Shown: positions 34,268 to 43,046 of the stretch, piece after piece
How positions within the stretch are numbered: position 1 is the stretch's first letter
Layout of the letters: each line of letters begins with the position of its first letter
Assembly (NCBI RefSeq): GCF_000812665.2
Contig: NZ_CP014327.1
Span: 2,571,501 to 2,635,500 of the forward strand
Direction of reading: 5' to 3'
Source: Falsihalocynthiibacter arcticus
GTDB lineage: Bacteria > Pseudomonadota > Alphaproteobacteria > Rhodobacterales > Rhodobacteraceae
DNA length: 64,000 nucleotides
The notes under the pieces: generated by a model
The model's input: the letters and a program-made list of their open reading frames with translations, nothing else
What the model was told of the DNA's origin: nothing
The model's database searches: none
Made by a program: the position numbers and the translations under genes

Positions 34268-34618
34268 TTAGTTTTGTGCGGCCGTGACGATGAATTCGAC
34301 CAAATGGTCTGGCGTCGCCAACTTCGCTTCGCCAGTGGCGCGGGCAGGTGTATGCCCTTCTGGCACCCAAGTATCCCAAACCGCATTCATCGCGGCGAAA
34401 TCGGACATGTCTGCCAACCAGATGACAACCTGAAGCATGCGGGTCTTATCGGAACCCGCTTCGGCCAAAAGCGTGTCGATTTGCTCGAGACAGGATTTTG
34501 TCTGTTGGGCGACGTCGTCTGTTGGTTTTCCGACCTGACCAGCCAAATAAACTGTGCCGTTATGGGTAACGATTTGGCTCATTCTTGGGCCGACATGGTG
34601 GCGTGTAATCGTGCTCAT
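34268..34618 (-). CDS. RidA/YjgF-family enamine/imine deaminase
   Basis: A 116-residue RidA-like protein. TVYLAGQVGKPTDDVAQQTK, ADMSDFAAMNAVWDTWVPEG and a PARATGEAKLA segment with the substrate-binding Arg are visible. The fold hydrolyses reactive enamines or imines released by amine-oxidising or PLP enzymes. It is the last gene of the ten-gene operon, directly after the FAD oxidoreductase, which is the likely source of its imine substrate. Confidence 0.88.
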   Translation of the reverse strand: MSTITRHHVGPRMSQIVTHNGTVYLAGQVGKPTDDVAQQTKSCLEQIDTLLAEAGSDKTRMLQVVIWLADMSDFAAMNAVWDTWVPEGHTPARATGEAKLATPDHLVEFIVTAAQN

Positions 34619-34631
34619 TCTAATAGTTCCT

Positions 34632-35735
34632 TTATGTTGTCCGGAATCGGTCCGGGGAGAGGGCGTCGAGGATATTATCGTCCATTGGCGACCGAAGTTC
34701 TAGGCATTGTGCGGCGCAAATTGTAGCAAGTGCGGGGGCCGTTTGAACGCCGTATCCGCCTTGCCCCGCGAGCCAGAAAAAGCCCTCCGCTGTGGGATCA
34801 AAGCCGACAACGGGGGTTCGGTCGGCCACGAAGTTGCGCAGGCCCGCCCAGCTATGAGTAGGGCGTGTGATGGGAATGGTGACGGCCTGCTCAAATCGGT
34901 CCAAGCCTTCGGCAAGCACCATGTCATCGGGCCACGCGTCGTGTGGTTCTACGGGGTCTTCATCGGCTGGTGAAACAAACAAACACCCCGCGTCGGGCTT
35001 GGCATACCAGCTTTCGGATGCCGATGCGAACAGGGGCCAGTTGTCGATTTTGTGCCCGTCGGGCGCTTTTAACAAGACCGCAGAGCGGCGCATTGGCATC
35101 AACCCAATTGGGGCCAATCCCGCCATGCCCGCGACGATATCTGCCCATGCGCCTGCGGCGTTTATAACGATGGGCGCAGACCATGTGCCGTTGTGGGTCG
35201 TCACCTGCCAACTGCCCTTGCTGCGGGTGATGCCTGTTACGGGGGCGCCCGTCACGGTTTCGCCGCCGCGGTTACGCAACAGGCGCGCATAGCCTTGAAG
35301 CATGCGATCCACGTCAATATCCTGCGCGTCCCACTCGATAACCGCAGCCGCGATCCGTTCGGGTCTGAGAATGGGCACAAGGGCGACGGCCTCGGCGGCG
35401 GTCAAACGTTCAAGGCCCGTCGCTCCCTCGGAGTAGGCCTCCAGCACTGCGGTTTCGCTCTCTTGCGCGATAAGCATTTGGCCGCGTGGGGATAATAAGG
35501 AGGTGTCCCACATCTCGCTAGGCGTTTCCAGAACAGGAGCAGAAGCGGCATTCAACGCGCGCAAAACCGCGTTGCCATAGTTGCGGATAAAGATCGCCGC
35601 AGAGCGACCCGTGGAATGATAGCCAAGCTGTGGCTCGGCCTCAATCAACACAACACGCGCGTCTTTGGCCAACATCGCGGCCGCGCTGGCCCCGGCAATG
35701 CCGCCACCGATGACGATGATATCAGGCTGGGTCAT
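34632..35735 (-). CDS. FAD-dependent amino-acid/amine oxidoreductase (DAO family)
   Basis: A 367-residue flavoprotein of the D-amino-acid oxidase/DadA family. DIIVIGGGIAGASAAAMLA binds FAD at the N-terminus. GYHSTGRSAAIF is the family motif, and FFWLAGQGGYGVQTAPALA closes the FAD site. It would oxidise an amine or amino acid to an imine, removed by the RidA protein next door. The start at 35735 overlaps the deacetylase stop by four bases; a longer upstream Met at 35789 would extend into the deacetylase gene. No signal peptide, so cytoplasmic. Confidence 0.88.
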   Translation of the reverse strand: MTQPDIIVIGGGIAGASAAAMLAKDARVVLIEAEPQLGYHSTGRSAAIFIRNYGNAVLRALNAASAPVLETPSEMWDTSLLSPRGQMLIAQESETAVLEAYSEGATGLERLTAAEAVALVPILRPERIAAAVIEWDAQDIDVDRMLQGYARLLRNRGGETVTGAPVTGITRSKGSWQVTTHNGTWSAPIVINAAGAWADIVAGMAGLAPIGLMPMRRSAVLLKAPDGHKIDNWPLFASASESWYAKPDAGCLFVSPADEDPVEPHDAWPDDMVLAEGLDRFEQAVTIPITRPTHSWAGLRNFVADRTPVVGFDPTAEGFFWLAGQGGYGVQTAPALATICAAQCLELRSPMDDNILDALSPDRFRTT

Positions 35736-36754
35736 TTGTTTTGAAATCCATTCAATATGCTCGTTAGGTTGTGGCCCAACTCGTCGCACAGATAGCCGCC
35801 CTCTTGAACAAAGAGCGTCGGGAGATTTAATTCTGCTAGCGCCGCGCCGATGCGTGCAAATCCGGGCGTCGTCACGGCGAACCCCTTGAAGGGATCACCG
35901 ATATAGGTGTCCAGCCCAAGGGCGATAACCACCACATCTGCCCCAAAGGCGCGCACGCGGGTCAGCGCAGTTTCCAACGCCGCTAGGAATTCGTCGTCAT
36001 TGGTGCCGCGCGCAAGGGGTATATTGAGGTTGTAGCCCATGCCCGCTCCCGCGCCGCGTTCGTGGGCATGGCCCCAGAAGAAGGGGTAAAATCGCGCGGG
36101 ATCAGCGTGGGTCGATACGGTCAAAACATCATTACGCTCATAGAAAATACCCTGTGTGCCATTGCCGTGATGCACATCGATATCCAAAATCGCGGGTCGC
36201 ATACCCCCAAGGCGCAAGCGTTCCGCCGCGATAGCCGAGTTGTTGAGAAAACAAAATCCGCCCGCGAGATCGCCAAAGGCATGGTGACCGGGGGGGCGCG
36301 AAAGCACATAGGCCGCGCGGGCACCGCCAAGCATCGCATCGGCCCCCGTCACTGCGGATTGGGCAGACCAATAAGCGGCCTCCCACGTTCCCGAAGCAAT
36401 GGGGCAGGAGCCGTCAACCTGATGGAATCCGGACTGACCTTCGGCGGACTCAGGATAGCTGTCGGAGCGGTTAGCGGGGTGGATTTTGGGGATCACCTCG
36501 TCGCCTGCGCCGTCAATCTTCTGCCAGCGGTCATAGATGGTTTGCAAGAAGCTCAGGTATTCGGGCGAATGAATTGCCGCAATCGGGCCGAGGCCTGCGT
36601 CCTTTGGGGCCTCGAAATCGCAGCCTGCGGCTTGGGCGCCTGCGTGCAGAACTTTGATCCGCTCAGGTTGTTCGGGGTTGGGCGATAGCTTGCCGTTGAG
36701 CAGGAAATGCTTTGGATCATGTTTCCATTGGCGCTCGTCAAAGATGGCTTTCAT
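35732..36754 (-). CDS. Acetylpolyamine amidohydrolase / histone-deacetylase family protein
   Basis: A 340-residue zinc amidohydrolase. LSRPPGHHAFGDLAGGFCFL carries the catalytic His pair, ILDIDVHHGNGTQ the zinc Asp and His, and LGLDTYIGDPF the third zinc ligand. TWEAAYWSAQSAVTGADAM is typical of the AphA branch, which removes acetyl groups from acetylated polyamines and related diamines. Within this operon it would deacetylate the imported compound or an intermediate. A paralogue lies at 58827-59858. Confidence 0.9.
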   Translation of the reverse strand: MKAIFDERQWKHDPKHFLLNGKLSPNPEQPERIKVLHAGAQAAGCDFEAPKDAGLGPIAAIHSPEYLSFLQTIYDRWQKIDGAGDEVIPKIHPANRSDSYPESAEGQSGFHQVDGSCPIASGTWEAAYWSAQSAVTGADAMLGGARAAYVLSRPPGHHAFGDLAGGFCFLNNSAIAAERLRLGGMRPAILDIDVHHGNGTQGIFYERNDVLTVSTHADPARFYPFFWGHAHERGAGAGMGYNLNIPLARGTNDDEFLAALETALTRVRAFGADVVVIALGLDTYIGDPFKGFAVTTPGFARIGAALAELNLPTLFVQEGGYLCDELGHNLTSILNGFQNK

Positions 36755-36844
36755 GTCTCGCCTTTCTGGGCGTTTGCCCGAAGTCGTCCAAAATTATTGT
36801 TTTCGCGCGTTGCCGCCGATTTTTCGCCAGCGGAGCAGAAGAGC

Positions 36845-37771
36845 CTAAATGGCCGTTCTATCGCTGCCCTTGAGGGCGAGCATTGCGCGCGCCTCGGTTG
36901 GGGTGGCGACCTCGCGCCCAAGGTCTTCGACGATGCGGCGGATTTTGCTCACTTGTTCGGCATTGGTTTTAGCCAGTTTGCCGCGCGAAATCATTAGGCT
37001 GTCCTCAAGTCCGACGCGTACATGCCCGCCCATCGCCGCCGACATGGTAATCAGGGGCATTTGGTGCCGTCCGGCGGCCAGCACTGAAAAGGTGTAAGTG
37101 TCGCCAAACAGTTTGTCGGCAATCCGCTTCATATGGATCAGGTTTTCGGGGTCAGCACCAATTCCACCCAAAACGCCGAACACGAATTGGATGAATAACG
37201 GCGCCTTGACCAATCCACGGTCGACAAAGTGGCGCAGCATGTACAAATGGCTGACGTCATAGCATTCAAACTCAAACTGCGCGCCGCGTTCTTGGCCCAT
37301 TACCGTTAGGACGTGGGCAATGTCACGCGGCGTATTTTTGAACACCAGATCGTCGGAGTCCTCCAAAAAGGGCTTTTCCCAAGCAAACTTCCAGTCGGTG
37401 ATCCGCGCGGCGGCGGGATACAACGCGAAATTCATCGAGCCCATGTTGAGCGAACACATCTCTGGTTCTGCATCAAGGGGGGCAGCGAGGCGTTCATCCA
37501 GCGTCATATTCGCATTGCCACCGGTCGTGATGTTCAAAACCGCGTCGCAGTTTTGCTTGAGGCGGGTCAGAAATGGGCGAAAATGTGCGGGCTGTGCAGA
37601 CGGGCGCCCGTCTTCTGGGTCGCGGGCATGAAGGTGCAAAATCGCAGCCCCTGCCTCGGCCGCCCCCATTGAATGTTCGGTGATCTCGTCAGCCGTGATT
37701 GGCAGATAGGGTGACATGGAAGGCGTGTGGATGGAGCCCGTGATGGCACAGGTGATAATGATTTTCGACAT
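36845..37771 (-). CDS. Beta-keto acid cleavage enzyme (BKACE, Kce-like)
   Basis: A 308-residue member of the BKACE family. These enzymes join a beta-keto acid with acetyl-CoA and cleave it to acetoacetate and a shorter acyl-CoA. His46 and His48 in ILHLHARDPEDGRP match the zinc ligands of Kce. Arg252, Glu256 and Asp257 in GGHVRVGLEDSLM correspond to the catalytic Arg-Glu-Asp set. SLNMGSMNFA and FGVLGGIGA are also typical. It lies between the aminotransferase and the deacetylase. The pairing suggests that the aminotransferase produces the beta-keto acid it cleaves. Specificity cannot be set by eye. Confidence 0.9.
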   Translation of the reverse strand: MSKIIITCAITGSIHTPSMSPYLPITADEITEHSMGAAEAGAAILHLHARDPEDGRPSAQPAHFRPFLTRLKQNCDAVLNITTGGNANMTLDERLAAPLDAEPEMCSLNMGSMNFALYPAAARITDWKFAWEKPFLEDSDDLVFKNTPRDIAHVLTVMGQERGAQFEFECYDVSHLYMLRHFVDRGLVKAPLFIQFVFGVLGGIGADPENLIHMKRIADKLFGDTYTFSVLAAGRHQMPLITMSAAMGGHVRVGLEDSLMISRGKLAKTNAEQVSKIRRIVEDLGREVATPTEARAMLALKGSDRTAI

Positions 37772-37783
37772 TTGGACTTTCCT

Positions 37784-39124
37784 TTATGACGTTGGATCGA
37801 CTGAATGGGGCATCTCTGCCATCAACTGTTGCATCGATTGATCCAGTATATCGGTAATTTCATCGAGTTGCGGTTCGGTCACGATCATTGGGGGGCAGAC
37901 AAGGAAATGATCGCCCGCAATACCGCCACGGGTGCGGCGGGAATAGATGATCAATCCGTTGTCATAGGCGATATCTACCAGTCGGCTGTGGGCATTAAAT
38001 GCGGCGGGCAGGGGCTCTTTGGTGGCGCGATCCGCCATCAGTTCGAACGCCAGCAGCAATCCTTTTCCGCGCACATCGCCAATGACGGGATAGCGCTGCA
38101 TTATAGCCTCTAAGCGGGTTTTAAGTGCGTCGCCCATTTGGGCCGCATTCTCGGTCAAGCTGTGCTGTTCGATTTCGTTCAAAACGGCCAGTCCTGCGGC
38201 GCAGGCCAAGGGGTTTCCGGCGTAGGTATAGCCGTGGATAAAACCGTCGCCATTCATCACCGCCTCAACGATGTCATTGCGCGCGATCATCGCGCCAAGG
38301 GGCACGTATCCCGCGCCAAATCCTTTGGAGAGGGCAATGATATCGGGCGTTACGTCCCAGTGATCCGCGCCAAAAAATCGCCCCGTGCGCCCGCCGCCCG
38401 TCATCACTTCGTCGTGGATGAGCAAGACGCCGTATTGGTCGCAAATCTGACGGATGCGCTGCATATAACCCGCAGGTGGCACCAAGGCACCCGTTGACGC
38501 GCCACCGATGGGTTCGACGATAAAGGCAAGAATTGTCGCGGGGCCTTCCTCAAGGATTTTGGCCTCCAACATATTGGCATAATGCAGCCCAGTTGCCGTA
38601 TCCGTGGGATCGAGTCCGTCAAGATAGGCGCGGGGCGCGGGGATTTTCGGCATCGCATGCATCATTGGATCAAACGGCGCGGTCATGGGCGCATAGCCCG
38701 TAATCGCGAGCGCCCCAAGTGTGGACCCATGATAGCTCGGATAGCGCGAAATAACCTTTGTGCGCTGCGCCTGCCCTTGAGTGAGCGCATACTGGCGCGC
38801 CAGTTTCAGCGTGCTTTCTACAGCTTCTGAGCCGCCCGAAACAAAGAAAACTCGGTCCAGCCCTTTGGGCGTCAGGCTCGCAACCTTGTCGGCCAATGCT
38901 TCGCTGGCATCGGTTTGGAAATGCAGTCTGTAGCCGAACGTAGACTTGTCCATCTGCGCGCGCATCGCCGCAAGAACCGCAGGGTTTGAGTGCCCAATGT
39001 TGCTGACCATCGCGCCCGACGACCCATCGATATAACGCTTGCCAGAAGTGTCCCACATATAGATGCCTTCGGCGCGGGCGAGCGTGGGGCGGGGCGCTTT
39101 GGTCTGGTAGAACAGATTGCTCAT
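37784..39124 (-). CDS. Class III PLP-dependent aminotransferase
   Basis: A 446-residue omega- or beta-amino-acid aminotransferase. IYMWDTSGKRYIDGSSGAM is near the N-terminus, FVSGGSEAVESTLKLARQ binds the PLP phosphate, LIHDEVMTGGGRTG has the PLP-contacting Asp, and DIIALSKGFGAGYVPLGAMI holds the PLP lysine. Relatives act on putrescine, beta-alanine, beta-lysine derivatives and similar amines. The ATG at 39124 is chosen because the longer frame overlaps the ATPase leader. It sits directly before the BKACE gene (12 bp gap). Confidence 0.9.
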   Translation of the reverse strand: MSNLFYQTKAPRPTLARAEGIYMWDTSGKRYIDGSSGAMVSNIGHSNPAVLAAMRAQMDKSTFGYRLHFQTDASEALADKVASLTPKGLDRVFFVSGGSEAVESTLKLARQYALTQGQAQRTKVISRYPSYHGSTLGALAITGYAPMTAPFDPMMHAMPKIPAPRAYLDGLDPTDTATGLHYANMLEAKILEEGPATILAFIVEPIGGASTGALVPPAGYMQRIRQICDQYGVLLIHDEVMTGGGRTGRFFGADHWDVTPDIIALSKGFGAGYVPLGAMIARNDIVEAVMNGDGFIHGYTYAGNPLACAAGLAVLNEIEQHSLTENAAQMGDALKTRLEAIMQRYPVIGDVRGKGLLLAFELMADRATKEPLPAAFNAHSRLVDIAYDNGLIIYSRRTRGGIAGDHFLVCPPMIVTEPQLDEITDILDQSMQQLMAEMPHSVDPTS

Positions 39125-39137
39125 GTGGGGCCTGCCT

Positions 39138-39899
39138 TCAACGACTAAGGTGTTTGCGGAGAAAATTGCGGGTGCGCTCATGTTCGGGGTTTTTAAAGAT
39201 CACCGAGGGTGGACCTTCTTCGACCACCACACCCTGATCCATAAACAGTACACGATCACAAACCGAGGCCGCGAAATCCATCTCATGGGTCACGATGATC
39301 ATGGTCATGTGTTCCTCGGCCAGTTGCTTCATCACCAGATTGACCTCTTCGACCAGTTCGGGATCAAGCGCCGAAGTCGCCTCGTCAAACAGCATCACCT
39401 TGGGTTCCATCGCCAACGCCCGCGCAATCGCCACGCGCTGTTTTTGACCGCCAGAAAGCCGTGAGGGGTATTCGTCTACCTTTTCCAGCAAGCCAACCTT
39501 GGCCAATTGTTCCTCGGCTAGTTTGTTGGCTGCATCCTCCGACAACCCTTTGAGCATGCGCGGCGCGAGCGTGATGTTGCCTCGCACAGTAAGGTGCGGG
39601 AACAGGTTGAAGTGTTGGAAAACCATGCCGATATTCTGGCGTACTTGATTGACGTGGGCCTCATATTGGCGATGGGGCAGCTTCTTGTTGATCTGTACAT
39701 CCTCAAGCCAGACTTCGCCCGACGAGAGCGGATCAAGTTCGTTGATCGCGCGCAGCAACGTGGATTTCCCAGACCCCGAAGGACCGATAATGGCGACGAT
39801 CTGGCCGCGCTCAACCGTGAGGTTGATATCCTTGAGCACCTCTAGTTTGCCGTAGCTTTTGGCCGCGTTTTTAATGGTGACGAAGGCTTGTTTGGTCAT
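39138..39899 (-). CDS. Amino-acid ABC transporter ATP-binding protein
   Basis: A 253-residue ATPase of the GlnQ/HisP class: [42 protein letters not shown] and IVTHEMDFA. It powers the two permeases encoded just upstream in the operon. The substrate class, polar amino acids or opine-like compounds, fits uptake of an amino compound for the enzymes downstream. Confidence 0.93.
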   Translation of the reverse strand: MTKQAFVTIKNAAKSYGKLEVLKDINLTVERGQIVAIIGPSGSGKSTLLRAINELDPLSSGEVWLEDVQINKKLPHRQYEAHVNQVRQNIGMVFQHFNLFPHLTVRGNITLAPRMLKGLSEDAANKLAEEQLAKVGLLEKVDEYPSRLSGGQKQRVAIARALAMEPKVMLFDEATSALDPELVEEVNLVMKQLAEEHMTMIIVTHEMDFAASVCDRVLFMDQGVVVEEGPPSVIFKNPEHERTRNFLRKHLSR

Positions 39900-39913
39900 C
39901 GGACTCTCCTGTC

Positions 39914-40570
39914 TCAGCGCGAAGCGGCGATGCGGCGTTCAAGACGGCGCAATCCCGCCTCTAACGCGAGGTTAATAATGTAGTAGCAAAAAGCCGCTGC
40001 GAGGTAGAATTCGAACGGGCGGTAGGTGCGGCTGATGGCCTGTTGAGCCGCAAGCGTGAGTTCCATAACCCCAATCACTGACACCAGTGCCGAGTCCTTC
40101 AGAAGGGCGATCATGTTGTTGCCCATCGGCGGGATGACGGCGTGTACCGCTTGCGGAATCACGACACGGCGCAGGGTCTGGCCGCGCGATAGGCCAAGGG
40201 TGCGTGCGCCTTCATATTGGCCCTTGTCCACCGCGAGGATCGAAACCTGTATCAATTCGGAATTATAGACGGCAAAGTGCAGCCCCAACCCGATGACCCC
40301 AGCCAAGAAAGCGGGCAGGTCGATGCCGACCTGGATCAGGCCGAAATAGATCAAGAACAGTTGCAGCAAAAGTGGCGTGCCCATGAAGAGCCACACGAAG
40401 GCGCGGACGGGCAGGCGCAGGGTCCAATGGCTGTAGAGGGCGATAACGGCAAAAACGATGCCGCCGACAAAGCTGAGGATGCCCGCGCAAATGGTGATCG
40501 CGACGGTCCAACCAGCCCCCATTAGGAGCAAGCCGAAGTAGCTGGGTACGACTGAAAAATCAAGCCCCAT
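39914..40570 (-). CDS. Amino-acid ABC transporter permease
   Basis: A 218-residue HisM/GlnP-type permease with about five helices. The EAA loop reads [19 protein letters not shown], and [20 protein letters not shown] follows. It forms a heterodimer with the permease at 40601-41248. Confidence 0.92.
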   Translation of the reverse strand: MGLDFSVVPSYFGLLLMGAGWTVAITICAGILSFVGGIVFAVIALYSHWTLRLPVRAFVWLFMGTPLLLQLFLIYFGLIQVGIDLPAFLAGVIGLGLHFAVYNSELIQVSILAVDKGQYEGARTLGLSRGQTLRRVVIPQAVHAVIPPMGNNMIALLKDSALVSVIGVMELTLAAQQAISRTYRPFEFYLAAAFCYYIINLALEAGLRRLERRIAASR

Positions 40571-40600
40571 GACGGCCTCCTGTTGTTGTGTTTACGCTAC

Positions 40601-41248
40601 TCATACGATCTGCGCCCGACGGTCGAGCCAGTTGATGCCCTGACCGACCACATAGATAATCACCATATAAAGAAGGCCCGAAAGGAAAAACATCTCGAAG
40701 GGTTTGTAGGTGGAGCCTATAAAGCGTTGCGCCGTATATGTCAGTTCGATCACCGAAATGGGTGCAACCAGCGCGGTTCCCTTTATGAGCGCGTTGATGT
40801 TCACACCTAGTGGGCGGATCATCATCCGCGCGGCCTGTGGCAAGATGATTTTGCGCATCGTTTCGCTGCGGCTCATGCCCAAGGTGCGCGCGGCCTCGGT
40901 CTGGCCCTTGTCGACGGATACGATGGCGCCGCGGATGGTTTCGGTCATATAGGCGCCAATGTTGACTCCCAGAGCGATGGTTCCGGCCGCAAATGAGTCG
41001 AGCTGAATGCCGATCTGGGGGCCACCAAAATAGAGGATGAAAATTTGGATGAGGGCCGGTGTGCCGCGAAAAACGCTGACGTAGGCCGCCGCGATCCAAC
41101 GTAGTACGGCCAGTCGCGATAGACGCGCTGCAGCGCCAAAGGCACCGCAGGTGAGGCCCAGAAGGGCTGTCAGGATTGAAAGTTCTATCGTTACCAACGC
41201 CGCTTCGAGGAAGAACGGGTAGACACGCAGGATGAGGTCGATGTCCAA
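40601..41248 (-). CDS. Amino-acid ABC transporter permease
   Basis: A 215-residue HisQ/GlnP-type permease. It shows AYVSVFRGTPALIQIFILYF, the EAA loop ETIRGAIVSVDKGQTEAART and INALIKGTALVAPISVIELT, with about five transmembrane helices. Partner of the preceding permease; the creatininase-family gene lies 17 bp upstream in the operon. Confidence 0.92.
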   Translation of the reverse strand: MDIDLILRVYPFFLEAALVTIELSILTALLGLTCGAFGAAARLSRLAVLRWIAAAYVSVFRGTPALIQIFILYFGGPQIGIQLDSFAAGTIALGVNIGAYMTETIRGAIVSVDKGQTEAARTLGMSRSETMRKIILPQAARMMIRPLGVNINALIKGTALVAPISVIELTYTAQRFIGSTYKPFEMFFLSGLLYMVIIYVVGQGINWLDRRAQIV

Positions 41249-41265
41249 ATCTTTAGCCTTTCAAC

Positions 41266-42057
41266 TCAGTGATGGTCTTGACGCGGCAGGATCGGCAACG
41301 CACGAATCTCGCGGATTAAGGCTGTGGTTTCCTCAATCGCCGCGTCCAGAAAACGCTTGCCGGTTTCGGCATCGGCGACGGTCGGGTCGCCCATGGTGCC
41401 GTCCGGCGACACTTCGGACCACCAGCGCATCAACATCGCCCCGCCACCACTTCCAGCAAGGTCAAGGTTGAAGAATTTGCTGTCGGGATTATGCAGGTTT
41501 TGCGGCACAGATTTCTCGATATGCACACGCTCCGGATGCAAATGCATGTACATCGCGGCCTCAAATTCACCCGCATGGGCAATTCCGCCAATTTCGGACT
41601 TGCGCACCTCGTTGATCCGCGCCGACATCAGGTTCCAGTAGGAAGCCGAGACACAGATAATCCCCGTATCGATCACCGTTTTGCGCGCGGCAAGGTCCAG
41701 AACCGAATGGTTCGAGCCATGCGAGTTTAGCAGCAGGATACGGCGAAACCCGTGATGGGCGAGCGATTTGGTGATGTCGCAAACGAAGGCGATCAGGGTT
41801 TCGGGCTGAATCCAGATAACACCGGGGAAATCTTTGTGATGCTCGTTAAACCCGTAAGCCACGGGCGGCATGACGAAAACCTCGTCCGGCGCGGCTTTGG
41901 CGACACCTTCTGCCACGGCCATGCCCAGCACCGTATCGGTATCAAGCGGCATGTGGGGGCCGTGATCCTCGGTGGCGGAGACATTCAGAATAACCACGCG
42001 ATCCTTGTCGGCATCACGCACGTTTTCCCATGTCAAATGGCCGTAAGTCGTTGTCAC
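41266..42057 (-). CDS. Creatininase-family amidohydrolase
   Basis: A 263-residue metal amidohydrolase. ILNVSATEDHGPHMPLDTDT, LLNSHGSNHSVLDLAARK and AHAGEFEAAMYMHLHPERV hold the Glu, His and Asp metal ligands of the family. Creatininase relatives open cyclic amides (creatinine), deformylate FAPy or act in inosose use. Here it is inside the transporter operon, so it may open a cyclic or amide form of the imported substrate. Translation starts at GTG behind a GAGGA site. Confidence 0.85.
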   Translation of the reverse strand: MTTTYGHLTWENVRDADKDRVVILNVSATEDHGPHMPLDTDTVLGMAVAEGVAKAAPDEVFVMPPVAYGFNEHHKDFPGVIWIQPETLIAFVCDITKSLAHHGFRRILLLNSHGSNHSVLDLAARKTVIDTGIICVSASYWNLMSARINEVRKSEIGGIAHAGEFEAAMYMHLHPERVHIEKSVPQNLHNPDSKFFNLDLAGSGGGAMLMRWWSEVSPDGTMGDPTVADAETGKRFLDAAIEETTALIREIRALPILPRQDHH

Positions 42058-42085
42058 GAAAGTAGTCCTCGAAGCAGGGAAAGAG

Positions 42086-42109
42086 GCCTGCCGGAATTGA
42101 CCGGCAGGC
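42086..42109 (-). terminator. Hairpin after the binding-protein gene, probable attenuator
   Basis: GCCTGCCGG (42086-42094) pairs with CCGGCAGGC (42101-42109). Located between the first and second genes of the operon, without a T-run. It may stabilise the binding-protein mRNA or reduce read-through. Confidence 0.6.
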
Positions 42110-42126
42110 TGGTTGATACTTTGAGT

Positions 42127-42915
42127 TTAGCGGATGTCGCCGCCGACCCATTCTTCGGCAATCGCGAGGTAAGTGCCATCTGCCATCATCTCGTCCAGCG
42201 CTTTTTGCATAGCGGCGGCGAGGTCTGGGTTGCCTTCACGGATCGCGATACCCGCGCCAATTGGCTCGGCGTCTGGATCGTTGATGGTTGCCAGATCATA
42301 CTGACCGGCCTTCATAGCGAGCATAACTGGAATAGAGTCATTCACGATGGCGTCCACACGGCCATTGTCCAACTCAAGCAACAACTCTGGCAAGCCTTTG
42401 TAAGTGTTGATGTTGTAGCCTTGATCGCGGGCCCATTGCTCATGTGTCTCGCCGAGCGTTACGCCGACTTTCGCATCATCCAAGTCTGCGACAGTGGTGA
42501 TGTCGGAACCTGATTTGGTAAAGATCGCCCGTTTGGTGCTGTAATATGGACCGACAAAATCGATCACTTTGTCGCGCTCTTCGGTGATCGACATGGAGCC
42601 GACGACTGCGTCGTATTTGCTGGCAAGAAGGCCGCCAATGATGCCATCCCATGCGGTTGTAATGATCTCAACTTCAAGCCCCATGCGCTTGGCGATTTCA
42701 GTGCCGATTGCGGGGTCAAAGCCAACCACTTCGTTCTGTTCGTTTACAAAGTTGAACGGTGGATACTGGCCGCTCATTGCAATCTTGAGCGTACCGCGTT
42801 CTTGAATATCGGCAAGTTCATCCGCGCTCGCTGCCAACGGCGCAAAGCTTAAACCCATCAGTGCGACTGATCCCATCAAGACGTTCCGGCGCAGAATGTT
42901 CAGTGTATTCATCAT
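42127..42915 (-). CDS. Amino-acid ABC transporter substrate-binding protein
   Basis: A 262-residue type 2 periplasmic binding protein (SBP_bac_3). The signal peptide includes NVLMGSVALMGLSFAPLAAS, preceded by RR, so Tat export is possible. LKIAMSGQYPPFNFVNEQNE, VGFDPAIGTEIAKRMGLEVE and GSMSITEERDKVIDFVGPY mark the family. First gene of the ten-gene operon. ATG-ATG at 42915/42912 both follow a GGGAGAACAGG site. The ligand probably carries an alpha- or beta-amino-acid group. Confidence 0.92.
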   Translation of the reverse strand: MMNTLNILRRNVLMGSVALMGLSFAPLAASADELADIQERGTLKIAMSGQYPPFNFVNEQNEVVGFDPAIGTEIAKRMGLEVEIITTAWDGIIGGLLASKYDAVVGSMSITEERDKVIDFVGPYYSTKRAIFTKSGSDITTVADLDDAKVGVTLGETHEQWARDQGYNINTYKGLPELLLELDNGRVDAIVNDSIPVMLAMKAGQYDLATINDPDAEPIGAGIAIREGNPDLAAAMQKALDEMMADGTYLAIAEEWVGGDIR

Positions 42916-43046
42916 TCCTGTTCTCCCTGTTGTTTTTGTGCCTCTTGTTCCTGTGCCCGAGGGGCCGCAGTTGAAAGGCGTTATGAAACACAGGTTGCGC
43001 CGTACCGTCGCATAGAGCAAATAGATAATTCCAATTCCTAAAATAG

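Noticed and set aside
41752-42513. 253-codon plus-strand frame opposite the creatininase and binding-protein genes
   Set aside because: It spans two well supported minus-strand genes and shows no family motif.
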